From an uncultured Pirellula sp. (GTDB lineage: Bacteria; Planctomycetota; Planctomycetia; Pirellulales; Pirellulaceae): a DNA stretch of 5,040 bases. The notes beneath the pieces are model-generated. The model did no database searches and was not told the DNA's origin. It worked only from the letters and a program-made list of their open reading frames with translations. Positions 1 through 4,753 of this stretch are shown piece by piece. The stretch is from NCBI GenBank assembly GCA_903837255.1, contig CAILTZ010000584.1:1-5040 (forward strand), in the 5' to 3' direction. The stretch's first letter is position 1. Every line of letters begins with the position of its first letter. The position numbers were made by a program, and so were the translations under genes.

Positions 1-93
1 AAACCTGGGGACGGTCCCCGCGTTGATGCCGAGCTGCGAGAGATCCTGGATGATGCCTTCGAGATCTTCGGCTTGTAGAGTTTTCAGCGCCAA
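1..93 (-). CDS. Possible partial ORF leaving the left edge, unknown function
   Basis: On the minus strand a frame opens just after a stop and has a TTG at 93-91. This TTG overlaps the last codons of the zinc-ribbon gene (stop at 86-84). It reads without a stop to the window edge, giving about 31 residues beginning ALKTLQAEDLEGII. The peptide looks like an amphipathic helix (acidic/leucine pattern EDLEGIIQDLSQLGI), and its codons mostly end in G or C. There is no clear ribosome-binding site, so if real it would depend on coupling to the upstream gene. The last residues are encoded by the GGGGACGGTCCCC dyad, which argues that part of it could be repeat DNA. No family is recognised and the evidence is weak. 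Confidence 0.25.
   Translation of the reverse strand, partial: MALKTLQAEDLEGIIQDLSQLGINAGTVPRF
7..19. repeat. GGGGAC-G-GTCCCC dyad, REP-like
   Basis: A perfect inverted repeat with 6-base arms (GGGGAC at 7-12, GTCCCC at 14-19) and a single central base. GC-only short dyads of this type are common as dispersed palindromic units in intergenic DNA of many bacteria, and some are associated with RAYT/IS200-like transposases. No such transposase is visible here. The dyad also lies inside a possible minus-strand reading frame (1-93), so it may simply be coding. Copy number in the genome cannot be judged from one window. Confidence 0.35.
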
Positions 94-377
94 TGGTGAT
101 TACACCACAAGCATTGAGTAGCCGCGGGAGTTCTTACGATCCTGTTGCATTTTGGGCAGCGATTTATCAAAACATGGTCAAAGCAATTGGAAATCAATCG
201 ATCGATTGCCTGTTCATCAGGCGATTGAGGTGCGTTTGCCATCGGCTTGGCTTTCGCTAATGACACCCCGAGCTGATGAAGTTCGCTCGCCTCTCGTAGG
301 CGACTTGTAATCGCAGAACTCGACATGTCCCGAGCGATGGATTCTGGGGACCGCTTGTCGTCAAATCCGTTATTCAT
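84..377 (-). CDS. Small protein with C-terminal zinc ribbon (97 aa), unknown function
   Basis: I do not recognise a named family. The product would be 97 residues. Residues about 9-45 are predicted helical and charged (SPESIARDM..., then RLREASELHQLGVSLAKAKP). The C-terminus carries two CxxC knuckles, CPKC at 74-77 and CLWC at 89-92, separated by 11 residues. This is a plausible structural zinc ribbon ending in NHHWR. No signal peptide or membrane segment is seen, so it is probably cytoplasmic. The ATG at 377-375 is chosen because it overlaps the stop of the upstream frame in the arrangement ATGAATAA (8-base overlap), typical of translational coupling. There is no Shine-Dalgarno sequence, and an in-frame upstream TTG at 434 would add 19 residues lying inside the upstream frame. 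The overlap implies the two frames evolved as an operon, so the zinc-ribbon protein is probably the partner of the nucleotidyltransferase-like protein. Whether it is still expressed is unclear because its upstream partner is truncated. Confidence 0.6.
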   Translation of the reverse strand: MNNGFDDKRSPESIARDMSSSAITSRLREASELHQLGVSLAKAKPMANAPQSPDEQAIDRLISNCFDHVLINRCPKCNRIVRTPAATQCLWCNHHWR

Positions 378-687
378 CGTCGGTAAACCCAAGTTGTTTG
401 ATATCGATTCGATCGATGTCTCGCCCAGCGGCAAGTTTCATTTCGATCAAACCGTCTCTTGATACGGCGCAAATGGGAAGTCCGTTCCAGTCAAACCATT
501 GGCGTTGGGTCCAAGCAATCGTATCCAATCTCTTTGGGACCAACAAATCGAGGATTCGGTACTCAGTACCCTCTATCTTGAGAATACGATAGACATCCAA
601 GTCGGGGAACGGAATTCGGCCTGACTCGTCAGCAAAACCAAGTGCCGCAGCAACTTCTCTTGCTCGGTCGAGGATGAGATAAGCGAG
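370..687 (-). pseudogene. 5'-truncated nucleotidyltransferase-like protein (C-terminal part)
   Basis: The frame is open for 105 codons after a TGA at 690-688 but contains no ATG or GTG start. The first usable initiation codon is a TTG at 600-598, which would give only 76 residues. The translation resembles the C-terminal two thirds of small nucleotidyltransferase-like proteins (AbiEii/MNT-like group). It has a helix LDRAREVAAALGF, then FPDLDVYRILKIEGTEYRI and LDLLVP strands, then the characteristic ending VSRDGLIEMKLAAGRDIDRID followed by IKQLG. In family members the last stretch reads roughly 'VSREGLIxLKxxAGRxxDxxDI'. The N-terminal part, expected to hold the GG/GS and D-x-D metal-binding residues, is absent in all three minus-strand frames upstream, where the inverted-repeat block lies instead. 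I read this as a gene that lost its 5' end. A short functional protein from the TTG is less likely. The 3' end overlaps the zinc-ribbon gene by 8 bases. The family assignment is from memory of motif patterns, not a search. Confidence 0.55.
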
Positions 688-727
688 TCATTCCGCGCGT
701 CGCTGGTGTGCCAGAGCAAACGGCCGG

Positions 728-752
728 GCCGCTTGGCGGCGGCGGTTTTTTT
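728..752 (+). terminator. Hairpin plus T7 tract, terminator-like
   Basis: GCCGC at 728-732 can pair with GCGGC at 739-743 (or at 736-740), followed after GG by seven T residues (746-752). This fits the form of a rho-independent terminator on the plus strand. No plus-strand gene lies upstream, and the hairpin is part of the left arm of the inverted-repeat block. It may therefore be incidental, or may stop read-through antisense to the truncated gene. Confidence 0.2.
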
Positions 753-815
753 GACTGGATTGACTGTGTTGACAGCGGAGATGATTGACACGGTTACCCT
801 CATGGACGGGGATGG

Positions 816-855
816 TCCAACCTCCCAACCTCCCAACCTCCCAACCTGTCAACCT
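816..855 (+). repeat. Tandem 8-base repeat, five units (CCCAACCT type)
   Basis: Five consecutive 8-base units: TCCAACCT (816-823), CCCAACCT three times (824-847), and GTCAACCT (848-855). The array then degenerates into GTCAAC-rich sequence up to about 890. The period is not a multiple of three, so units fall in all frames and no repeated peptide results. This supports a non-coding simple repeat that could vary in unit number by slippage. Confidence 0.8.
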
Positions 856-897
856 CGTCAACAACCTCAACTGTCAACGAGGTCAACAACGTCCGCA

Positions 898-933
898 GTC
901 AATACCGTCAATACCGTCAACACTGTCCAAAAC
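898..933 (+). repeat. Tandem 9-base repeat, four units (GTCAATACC type)
   Basis: Two identical units GTCAATACC (898-906, 907-915) are followed by the diverged units GTCAACACT (916-924) and GTCCAAAAC (925-933). The GTCAA core is shared with the neighbouring 8-base array and, in inverted form (TTGAC), with 751-773. It is too short, and lacks the spacer structure, for a CRISPR array. Confidence 0.7.
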
Positions 934-986
934 CCAACGCGCCCGCCGCAGGCGGCCGGCACCCCCGGTCATTGATGTGTGAGTGT

Positions 987-1006
987 GGGCGGGGGGGATG
1001 AGGGGG
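987..1006 (+). other. Potential G-quadruplex motif
   Basis: The plus strand holds GGG (987-989), a seven-G run (991-997) and GGGGG (1002-1006). This allows four G3 tracts with loops of 1, 1 and 4 bases, matching the usual G3+N1-7 pattern. It lies in non-coding DNA just beyond the inverted-repeat block. Formation in vivo is not shown by sequence alone. Confidence 0.45.
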
Positions 1007-1061
1007 AATACCGCGAGGGAAGGAGTGATGTTTGGCGAGTGATTAAGTGGATGGAGTCGGG

Positions 1062-1076
1062 CGCATGGTCCATGCG
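1062..1076. repeat. Short perfect dyad CGCATGG-T-CCATGCG
   Basis: Seven-base perfect inverted arms around one central T, in gene-free DNA. The form suits a dimeric DNA-binding protein site or a chance palindrome. No promoter or gene start is adjacent, so no function is assigned. Confidence 0.35.
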
Positions 1077-1142
1077 GTCCTTGTCTTCTTCTCGCCCATG
1101 GCGAACAGTGTCGTTGATTGCTCCGAAATCAACGTGAGCGAT

Positions 1143-1158
1143 TGAGCGAGTTCGCTCA
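1143..1158. repeat. Short perfect dyad TGAGCGA-GT-TCGCTCA
   Basis: Seven-base perfect arms separated by GT. A further GTGAGCGA half-site copy lies immediately upstream at about 1135-1142. The arrangement resembles a clustered binding site, but no transcription unit starts nearby. Confidence 0.35.
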
Positions 1159-1236
1159 TCTGGTTGGACAATCACGCACCGTATTGCAAGCCCATGCGAC
1201 GCAAGTTTCCAGGTGATTGGCATTTCCCCTATGCTC

Positions 1237-1276
1237 GATGGTGGGTTGCGCGGCAAAGCCCGCTTCACCCACCATC
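1237..1276. repeat. REP-like hairpin (GATGGTGGGT / ACCCACCATC)
   Basis: A perfect 10-base stem pairs GATGGTGGGT (1237-1246) with ACCCACCATC (1267-1276). Inside it a second 4-base GCGG/CCGC stem closes the CAAAGC loop. GGTGGGT...ACCCACC palindromes with a GC-rich interior are a widespread class of dispersed repetitive extragenic elements. It lies about 70 bases beyond the stop codon of the minus-strand AI-2E-family gene. There it could protect the 3' end of the mRNA or aid termination, although no T-tract follows in that direction. Confidence 0.6.
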
Positions 1277-1347
1277 CGGCAAGATCCCTACCGGGCTACC
1301 TGGCTGTTGAATTAGAGCACCCTCGAGATGAACTAGAGAGCCTATTT

Positions 1348-3057
1348 CTAGGTAGGCGCAGTTGGGGTCGCGTTGAATTCGGCCAGCTCTCGACGCAGGA
1401 TGCTCAGTGTCGTTTGCAATAGAGTCACTGCCAAAGGACCGATGAGGATTCCGATCGGGCCCAGAGCCTGTAGCCCTCCGAGCACACTCAGGAGAGCCAG
1501 AAGCGGATGAAGTTGACTTTGGCCGTGCAGGATCAGCATCTTGATGAAGTTGTCGATCGTTCCAACGACCACCAAGGCATAGATAGTCAGGATGATCGCA
1601 TTGCTCATTTTGTCTTGGTAGAGGGCCATGTACAGCGCCACGGGGACCCAAACGATGGCGGTTCCCACGAATGGGATCAAAGCGCAGACAATCGTCAGTG
1701 CGGTCAGTAAGAATGCCGACGGGGCACCGAGAAAATAATAAGCCAGCCCGGCCGCGAGGCCTTGGGCGACCGCCGAGAGGATCGTCGCCAGAACGATGGC
1801 GCGCGAGGTGCGATCGAACTCGGCCAGGAGTTCCTCTTCATATCGGTTATCTAGAGGACTCAGGTCCATCAGAGTCCGGACCATGCCTGGTCCATCGCAC
1901 AGAAAGAAGTAAAGGGAGACAAGTAGGATCGTAAGCCCGACCAGGAGTTTGATGACAAAGGCGACCGAGCCGCCCCCGAAGCTGATGAGTTTCGGTTGCA
2001 GATAAGCAAGGGTATTGTCGAGCGTCTGTTTAACTTGTTCGGGGGATGGGTTGGCGATTTCTTTAAGGATTCCCACGATCCGACCTCCGGAGAGCTTTTC
2101 CCGTGAGGCTTGCCAGGAGGAGTGGACGCTCCAGACCGACTCTTGGAGGCTAGTTAGGTTCCCAATGTCGGAGGGAGCAAGTTTATTGAGTGCTGAATTC
2201 AACTCAGCCGCAGCAATGGATGCTCCGAGCGTTTGATCGATAAGCTCGGTGCGCGCGTTGGAAACATGGTTCAAGGCGGCAGGATCGAGTCCTGGGATCG
2301 CGATGATTTGAGATTTGATCGTACCGGCTTGTTCACGAAGGCTATCGAGTAGGCCAGTGAGTGCTTCGGGCGATGGATCGGAGTCAAGGAATCGGGGTAA
2401 GTCCGATGTGAGCTGTAGGGTTTGATCATAGGTGCTTTGGAGGTAAGCATCGATCTTTTGCTTGACGTTCGGATCGGCGGGGGCTTTGGCACCTTTTTTC
2501 CCAGTGGGCTTGGCGTGATTGGCTCCTTTTTCTTTGGCATGCTCCAGGATCGCGTTGGTGATTTCCTTGAGCCGGTTTCGCACATCGACGATATCTCCGG
2601 CCATTCGACCTTGGGGTTCGGTGACCTCTGCATAGCTTGTTGATTCCGTGACGACGCGTTTGATCTCATCGAGTTTCGCATCGATCGATCGAAATTGCGG
2701 CGCGGCGGGCGACTCCAAATTGACAAATTTGTTGGAGCGAAGTCGGCTGAGGCCGAGCCTGATGTTCGATTCGTTGAACTCATCGAGTAATTTGATACCT
2801 TGCACACCCGCCAATCCCAGGATAACGCCGGTCGGTACCAGGACGCTTGCGGCGATCAGGAAGGTTGTCAGCGATGCGGCTAGATGCGGTCGGCCTTTGA
2901 CTTTCTTGAGGACCCATCGGTGTAGCGGTTGAAAAACGACTACAAGTACTACAGCAATAAAGACCGGGACAAAGAACCCGATCATGACTTTGTAGAACAA
3001 GATACCGATGAGGGCAAGGATGGCCAGCAGGACAGCAAAAGAGATGTAGCGAGCCAT
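1348..3057 (-). CDS. AI-2E family transporter-like membrane protein (569 aa)
   Basis: An integral membrane protein of the AI-2E transporter family (PF01594; members include TqsA/YdiK and Na+/H+ antiporter-like proteins). The substrate cannot be told from sequence. Membrane segments lie at about residues 5-24, 26-42 and 59-85. After a long soluble region come about 361-386, 421-444, 445-480, 487-508 and 520-554. Family signatures are clear in the C-terminal half: LIPFVGTAIVWVPVALY, then TIDNFIKMLILHG, LHPLLALLSVLGGLQALG and GILIGPLAV. The soluble region (about 86-360, about 275 residues) is much longer than the roughly 130-150 residues usual in this position, explaining the large size against a usual 350 or so. 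It is helical, with a short Lys/Ala/Pro-rich stretch (KPTGKKGAKAPADP). The ATG at 3057 is chosen: it places the first membrane segment at the N-terminus, while an upstream GTG (3180) would add 41 residues lying across the divergent promoter region. There is no strong Shine-Dalgarno. It is divergent from the flippase-like gene. Confidence 0.9.
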   Translation of the reverse strand: MARYISFAVLLAILALIGILFYKVMIGFFVPVFIAVVLVVVFQPLHRWVLKKVKGRPHLAASLTTFLIAASVLVPTGVILGLAGVQGIKLLDEFNESNIRLGLSRLRSNKFVNLESPAAPQFRSIDAKLDEIKRVVTESTSYAEVTEPQGRMAGDIVDVRNRLKEITNAILEHAKEKGANHAKPTGKKGAKAPADPNVKQKIDAYLQSTYDQTLQLTSDLPRFLDSDPSPEALTGLLDSLREQAGTIKSQIIAIPGLDPAALNHVSNARTELIDQTLGASIAAAELNSALNKLAPSDIGNLTSLQESVWSVHSSWQASREKLSGGRIVGILKEIANPSPEQVKQTLDNTLAYLQPKLISFGGGSVAFVIKLLVGLTILLVSLYFFLCDGPGMVRTLMDLSPLDNRYEEELLAEFDRTSRAIVLATILSAVAQGLAAGLAYYFLGAPSAFLLTALTIVCALIPFVGTAIVWVPVALYMALYQDKMSNAIILTIYALVVVGTIDNFIKMLILHGQSQLHPLLALLSVLGGLQALGPIGILIGPLAVTLLQTTLSILRRELAEFNATPTAPT

Positions 3058-3073
3058 AGTTTCACGGTTTAAG

Positions 3074-3100
3074 ATTATGTTTTCTTTCAAAGACTGGAAA
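3074..3100 (-). promoter_or_regulatory. Weak candidate promoter for the AI-2E-family gene
   Basis: In the 135-base divergent gap, the minus strand reads TTTCCA (3100-3095), a 15-base spacer, then CATAAT (3079-3074), which matches five of six bases of the TATAAT consensus. It would start transcription about 10-15 bases before the ATG at 3057. The spacer is short and the -35 match is 4 of 6, so this is only a candidate. The AT-rich segment 3060-3115 is the natural place for a promoter serving one or both divergent genes. Confidence 0.2.
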
Positions 3101-3192
3101 CTCAGTTTATCACAGGCCAAGCTACCTTGCATCCACCTTCGGAGCCAGACACAGGGGTGAGATCCAGTCCGGGCCGCCACCGACGCCGCTCG

Positions 3193-4185
3193 ATGACGTT
3201 CGCTTTGCGGTCGGTAATCTTGGCTTCTGGGCTTGTTTTCTTTGGGCTGGCGATCCGACGCGCGGGGTTGGAGTTATCGCGGAGCGAAATTCCGCTCGAT
3301 TGGGATTCGATTCGATGGAGCTATCTGGTCTTGAGCGTACTGAGCGGCATGGCGGCGTTGGTTCCACCCTGTGTGGCTTGGCAAGCCATCCTCAGAGACT
3401 TTGGTCAGAGCATTCACTGGGCGAATTCACTGTACGCTTACTTTTTAGGCCATTTAGGTAAGTATGTCCCGGGCAAAGCCATGGCGGTCGTGATGCGAGT
3501 CGGAGAACTCCATCGCCACAAGGTGTTGGTGCGACCTGGGATTGTCAGTGTATTTATCGAGACGTTAACGAGCATCGCAACCGGAGCGGTCCTCGGGGCG
3601 ATTCTCGTGCAATGGATGGATTGCCCTCGATGGTTGCGACTCTCGGCCCTTGCAGGAATCCCGTTTGCGGTCGCAATGCTTGTGCCGCAAGTGTTTCGCT
3701 GGATTGTCGGGAGGATTGCAAAGAGTCGTATAGGTCAGATGCCCGCGGGGGTGGTAAGTGCGATCGATGGTCGCCTGATGTCCAGGACCGTGGCTCTGAG
3801 CGCGCTAGGTTGGCTATTTCAGGGGACTTCCTTGTGGCTGGTGCTCCAATCTCTGGTGAAGATTCAGCCGGAGTTTGCGACGAGCTTGAGCAGCCTCAGC
3901 GTTTGGTTGGTTTGCGTTGCAAGCATGAGCTTGGGGGCGCTTGCTGGATTCCTGTCGATGTTGCCAGGTGGCGCACTGGCCAGGGAGCTTGCCTCGATCG
4001 GTGTTCTCCTCTCGATCCTTCCACAACCGATCGCGCTGATCGCCACGGTGCTTGTGAGACTCACATCGATCGTCGCAGAGATAACGATGATCGCAGGCAG
4101 CAAGTGGATTCAGATCCTCTATGGAAAGGCTGCTGCGGTTAGGACAGCTCCCGGTGCTTCGGATCAGGACCTAGATCTTGGCTAA
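3193..4185 (+). CDS. LPG_synthase_TM / UPF0104 flippase-like membrane protein (330 aa)
   Basis: A multi-pass inner-membrane protein of the lysylphosphatidylglycerol synthase transmembrane superfamily (PF03706, UPF0104). Some members flip or help synthesise aminoacylated lipids. Most stand-alone forms, like this one, lack the cytosolic synthase domain and are uncharacterised. Membrane segments are seen at about residues 8-21, 44-63, 116-141, 152-168, 199-222, 235-257 and 265-302. The family signature LGKYVPGKAMAVVMR (about 88-102) and the C-terminal MLPGGALARELASIGVLL (about 256-273) are present, the latter matching the 'PGG-x-G-x-x-E' element. The length is usual for the single-domain family. 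The ATG at 3193 is chosen because it leaves a short N-terminus before the first membrane segment. An in-frame TTG at 3127 would add 22 polar residues and reach towards the divergent gene. No Shine-Dalgarno is visible before either. The stop overlaps the converging small membrane gene by 15 bases. No glycosyltransferase or synthase partner lies in the window, so the lipid substrate is unknown. Confidence 0.85.
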   Translation: MTFALRSVILASGLVFFGLAIRRAGLELSRSEIPLDWDSIRWSYLVLSVLSGMAALVPPCVAWQAILRDFGQSIHWANSLYAYFLGHLGKYVPGKAMAVVMRVGELHRHKVLVRPGIVSVFIETLTSIATGAVLGAILVQWMDCPRWLRLSALAGIPFAVAMLVPQVFRWIVGRIAKSRIGQMPAGVVSAIDGRLMSRTVALSALGWLFQGTSLWLVLQSLVKIQPEFATSLSSLSVWLVCVASMSLGALAGFLSMLPGGALARELASIGVLLSILPQPIALIATVLVRLTSIVAEITMIAGSKWIQILYGKAAAVRTAPGASDQDLDLG

Positions 4186-4458
4186 GTTGCGAACAGCTTG
4201 CGAGTAGATCGCGACGATGCTACCGACGGCCAAGAGCGACCAAGGGAACCAGTCTTTGGGCCTAAAGACGTTGCCTTGGGGCATCGGCGGTTGGGAGTTG
4301 AACCATGGGTTTTCTTGGACAGCAAGCTTGGTGTCCTCGAAGATACCTGGTGAAAAAAGTGCGCTATCAATCACAAGGCATTCCAGGCCGACGATGATCA
4401 TCACCAGACCGATTGCGCAGAAGAAGGCTCGGTACAAGGTGGGTGGTCGCAGGAACAT
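4171..4458 (-). CDS. Small two-TM membrane protein (95 aa), unknown function
   Basis: The product is 95 residues with two hydrophobic segments. The first is about residues 8-30 (LYRAFFCAIGLVMIIVGLECLV). The second is about 71-88 (FPWSLLAVGSIVAIYSQAV). Between them lies a polar loop of about 40 residues rich in Pro/Asn (ENPWFNSQPPMPQGN). The few positive charges before the first segment (R4, R10) and after the second (R90, K94) suggest both ends are cytoplasmic. I recognise no characterised family. It is probably a conserved hypothetical of its lineage. The ATG at 4458 is preferred. The frame stays open to a TTG at 4611, but the extra 51 residues are basic, of poor composition and lack a ribosome site. 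A GAGGA sequence lies about 13 bases before the ATG, rather far for a Shine-Dalgarno. Its 3' end overlaps that of the converging flippase-like gene by 15 bases, so each stop codon lies within or next to the other gene. Confidence 0.65.
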   Translation of the reverse strand: MFLRPPTLYRAFFCAIGLVMIIVGLECLVIDSALFSPGIFEDTKLAVQENPWFNSQPPMPQGNVFRPKDWFPWSLLAVGSIVAIYSQAVRNLAKI

Positions 4459-4718
4459 GATGGCTCGAAAATCCTCGGTTTGGGTGCACAGAACAGGCCT
4501 TCTCCTAGAGTTCTTCGGACTCCCACCCCATAGAAATTTGATTCGCAGCTCGCGATTCCTCGGAAAAACCTTGGGAAAGACCACCGAAAACCCAAAATCG
4601 TCAAGAAACAATCAAAGCTTGTAAACTGCAGAACCGGCTTGACCGGTTTGAAATCTCCGAGGGCTTCGGGTACCTTGTAAGGGCATGTCGGTCCGGGCTT
4701 TTTGATTCGCCTGGCCAT
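4401..4718 (-). CDS. Doubtful ORF with strong Shine-Dalgarno (105 aa)
   Basis: A minus-strand ATG at 4718 is preceded by AGAGGTGG (4729-4722), only three bases from the start codon. This is the best Shine-Dalgarno-like sequence in the window, though the spacing is short. The first 30 or so residues (MARRIKKPGPTCPYKVPEAL, then GDFKPVKP) look natural, basic and soluble. After that the translation becomes Phe/Cys/Ser-rich without recognisable structure and overlaps the two-TM gene by 58 bases in another frame. Possibilities are a short real gene with a later frameshift, a leader peptide, or chance. If real it would be divergent from the oxidoreductase gene with only 35 bases between them. Confidence 0.2.
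   Translation of the reverse strand: MARRIKKPGPTCPYKVPEALGDFKPVKPVLQFTSFDCFLTILGFRWSFPRFFRGIASCESNFYGVGVRRTLGEGLFCAPKPRIFEPSCSCDHPPCTEPSSAQSVW
4632..4648. repeat. Small hairpin AACCGG-CTTGA-CCGGTT
   Basis: A perfect 6-base stem with a 5-base loop, about 105 bases before the oxidoreductase start codon. No T-tract follows on either strand, so it is not a typical terminator. It could be an operator or a leader structure, and no ligand-binding RNA fold is recognised around it. Confidence 0.35.
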
Positions 4719-4753
4719 TTACCACCTCTCTTTAATGTTTTTGTAGAGTAGCC

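Larger units (their letters stand above)
721..959. repeat. Repeat block with large imperfect inverted arms (MITE-like?)
   Basis: The left arm is about 721-773: CGGCCGGGCC, GGCGGCGGCGG, a T7 run, then TTGAC repeats ending GTGTTGAC. The right arm is about 916-959: GTCAACACTGTCCAAAA, then GCCCGCCGCAGGCGGCCGG. The reverse complement of the left arm follows the same order (GTCAACACAGTC, A-run, CCGCCGCCGCC, CGGCCCGGCCG), so the block is a long imperfect inverted repeat around about 140 bases of simple tandem repeats. No open frame of credible composition lies inside. It sits immediately upstream of the point where the nucleotidyltransferase-like frame is cut. It could be a miniature mobile element, a recombination scar, or a lineage-specific intergenic repeat. 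No target-site duplication was identified. Confidence 0.5.
960..1347. other. Gene-free stretch with G-run, dyads and REP-like hairpin
   Basis: About 390 bases between the inverted-repeat block and the stop codon of the AI-2E-family gene. No convincing gene is seen. A 99-codon minus-strand frame (1268-969) begins inside a hairpin and ends in a Pro/Ser-rich tail encoded by the G/C-run, so it is not supported. The stretch contains a guanine-run cluster (987-1006), a 7-base-arm dyad CGCATGG-T-CCATGCG (1062-1076), a 7-base-arm dyad TGAGCGA-GT-TCGCTCA (1143-1158), and a strong hairpin (1237-1276), each listed or discussed separately. No tRNA, rRNA or recognised riboswitch was seen. Confidence 0.5.

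Noticed and set aside
816..933. CRISPR array
   Set aside because: Units are 8-9 bases with no spacers between them, so this is a simple tandem repeat. No cas genes are present.
969..1268. 99-codon minus-strand open frame in the gene-free stretch
   Set aside because: It starts with a TTG at the GGTGGGT hairpin, ends in a Pro/Ser run encoded by the reverse of the G-run, has no ribosome site and shows no recognisable motif.
2271..2807. 178-codon minus-strand frame within the AI-2E-family gene
   Set aside because: It is an out-of-frame shadow of the strongly supported coding sequence, with Ser/Arg/Pro-rich low-quality composition.
3058..3180. GTG-initiated 41-residue N-terminal extension of the AI-2E-family protein
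   Set aside because: The extension has no family character and would cover the divergent promoter region and overlap the extended form of the flippase-like gene. The ATG at 3057 gives a normal N-terminus.
3127..3192. TTG-initiated 22-residue extension of the flippase-like protein
   Set aside because: The added residues are Pro/Arg/Ser-rich and lie before a suitable ATG. No ribosome site favours the TTG.
3612..4142. 176-codon plus-strand frame within the flippase-like gene
   Set aside because: It is a shadow in another frame. The flippase frame carries the conserved motifs and membrane segments, and this one shows only Arg/Asp/Gly-rich text.
4217..4624. 135-codon plus-strand frame opposite the two-TM gene
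   Set aside because: It has no domain or membrane pattern, while the opposite strand gives two clean hydrophobic segments with sensible charge placement.
4620..4718. Ribosomal protein S18-like start (basic MARR with CPY motif)
   Set aside because: Only the short basic/Cys-Pro-Tyr impression is shared. The rest does not follow the S18 pattern, and no rpsF/ssb/rplI neighbours are present.
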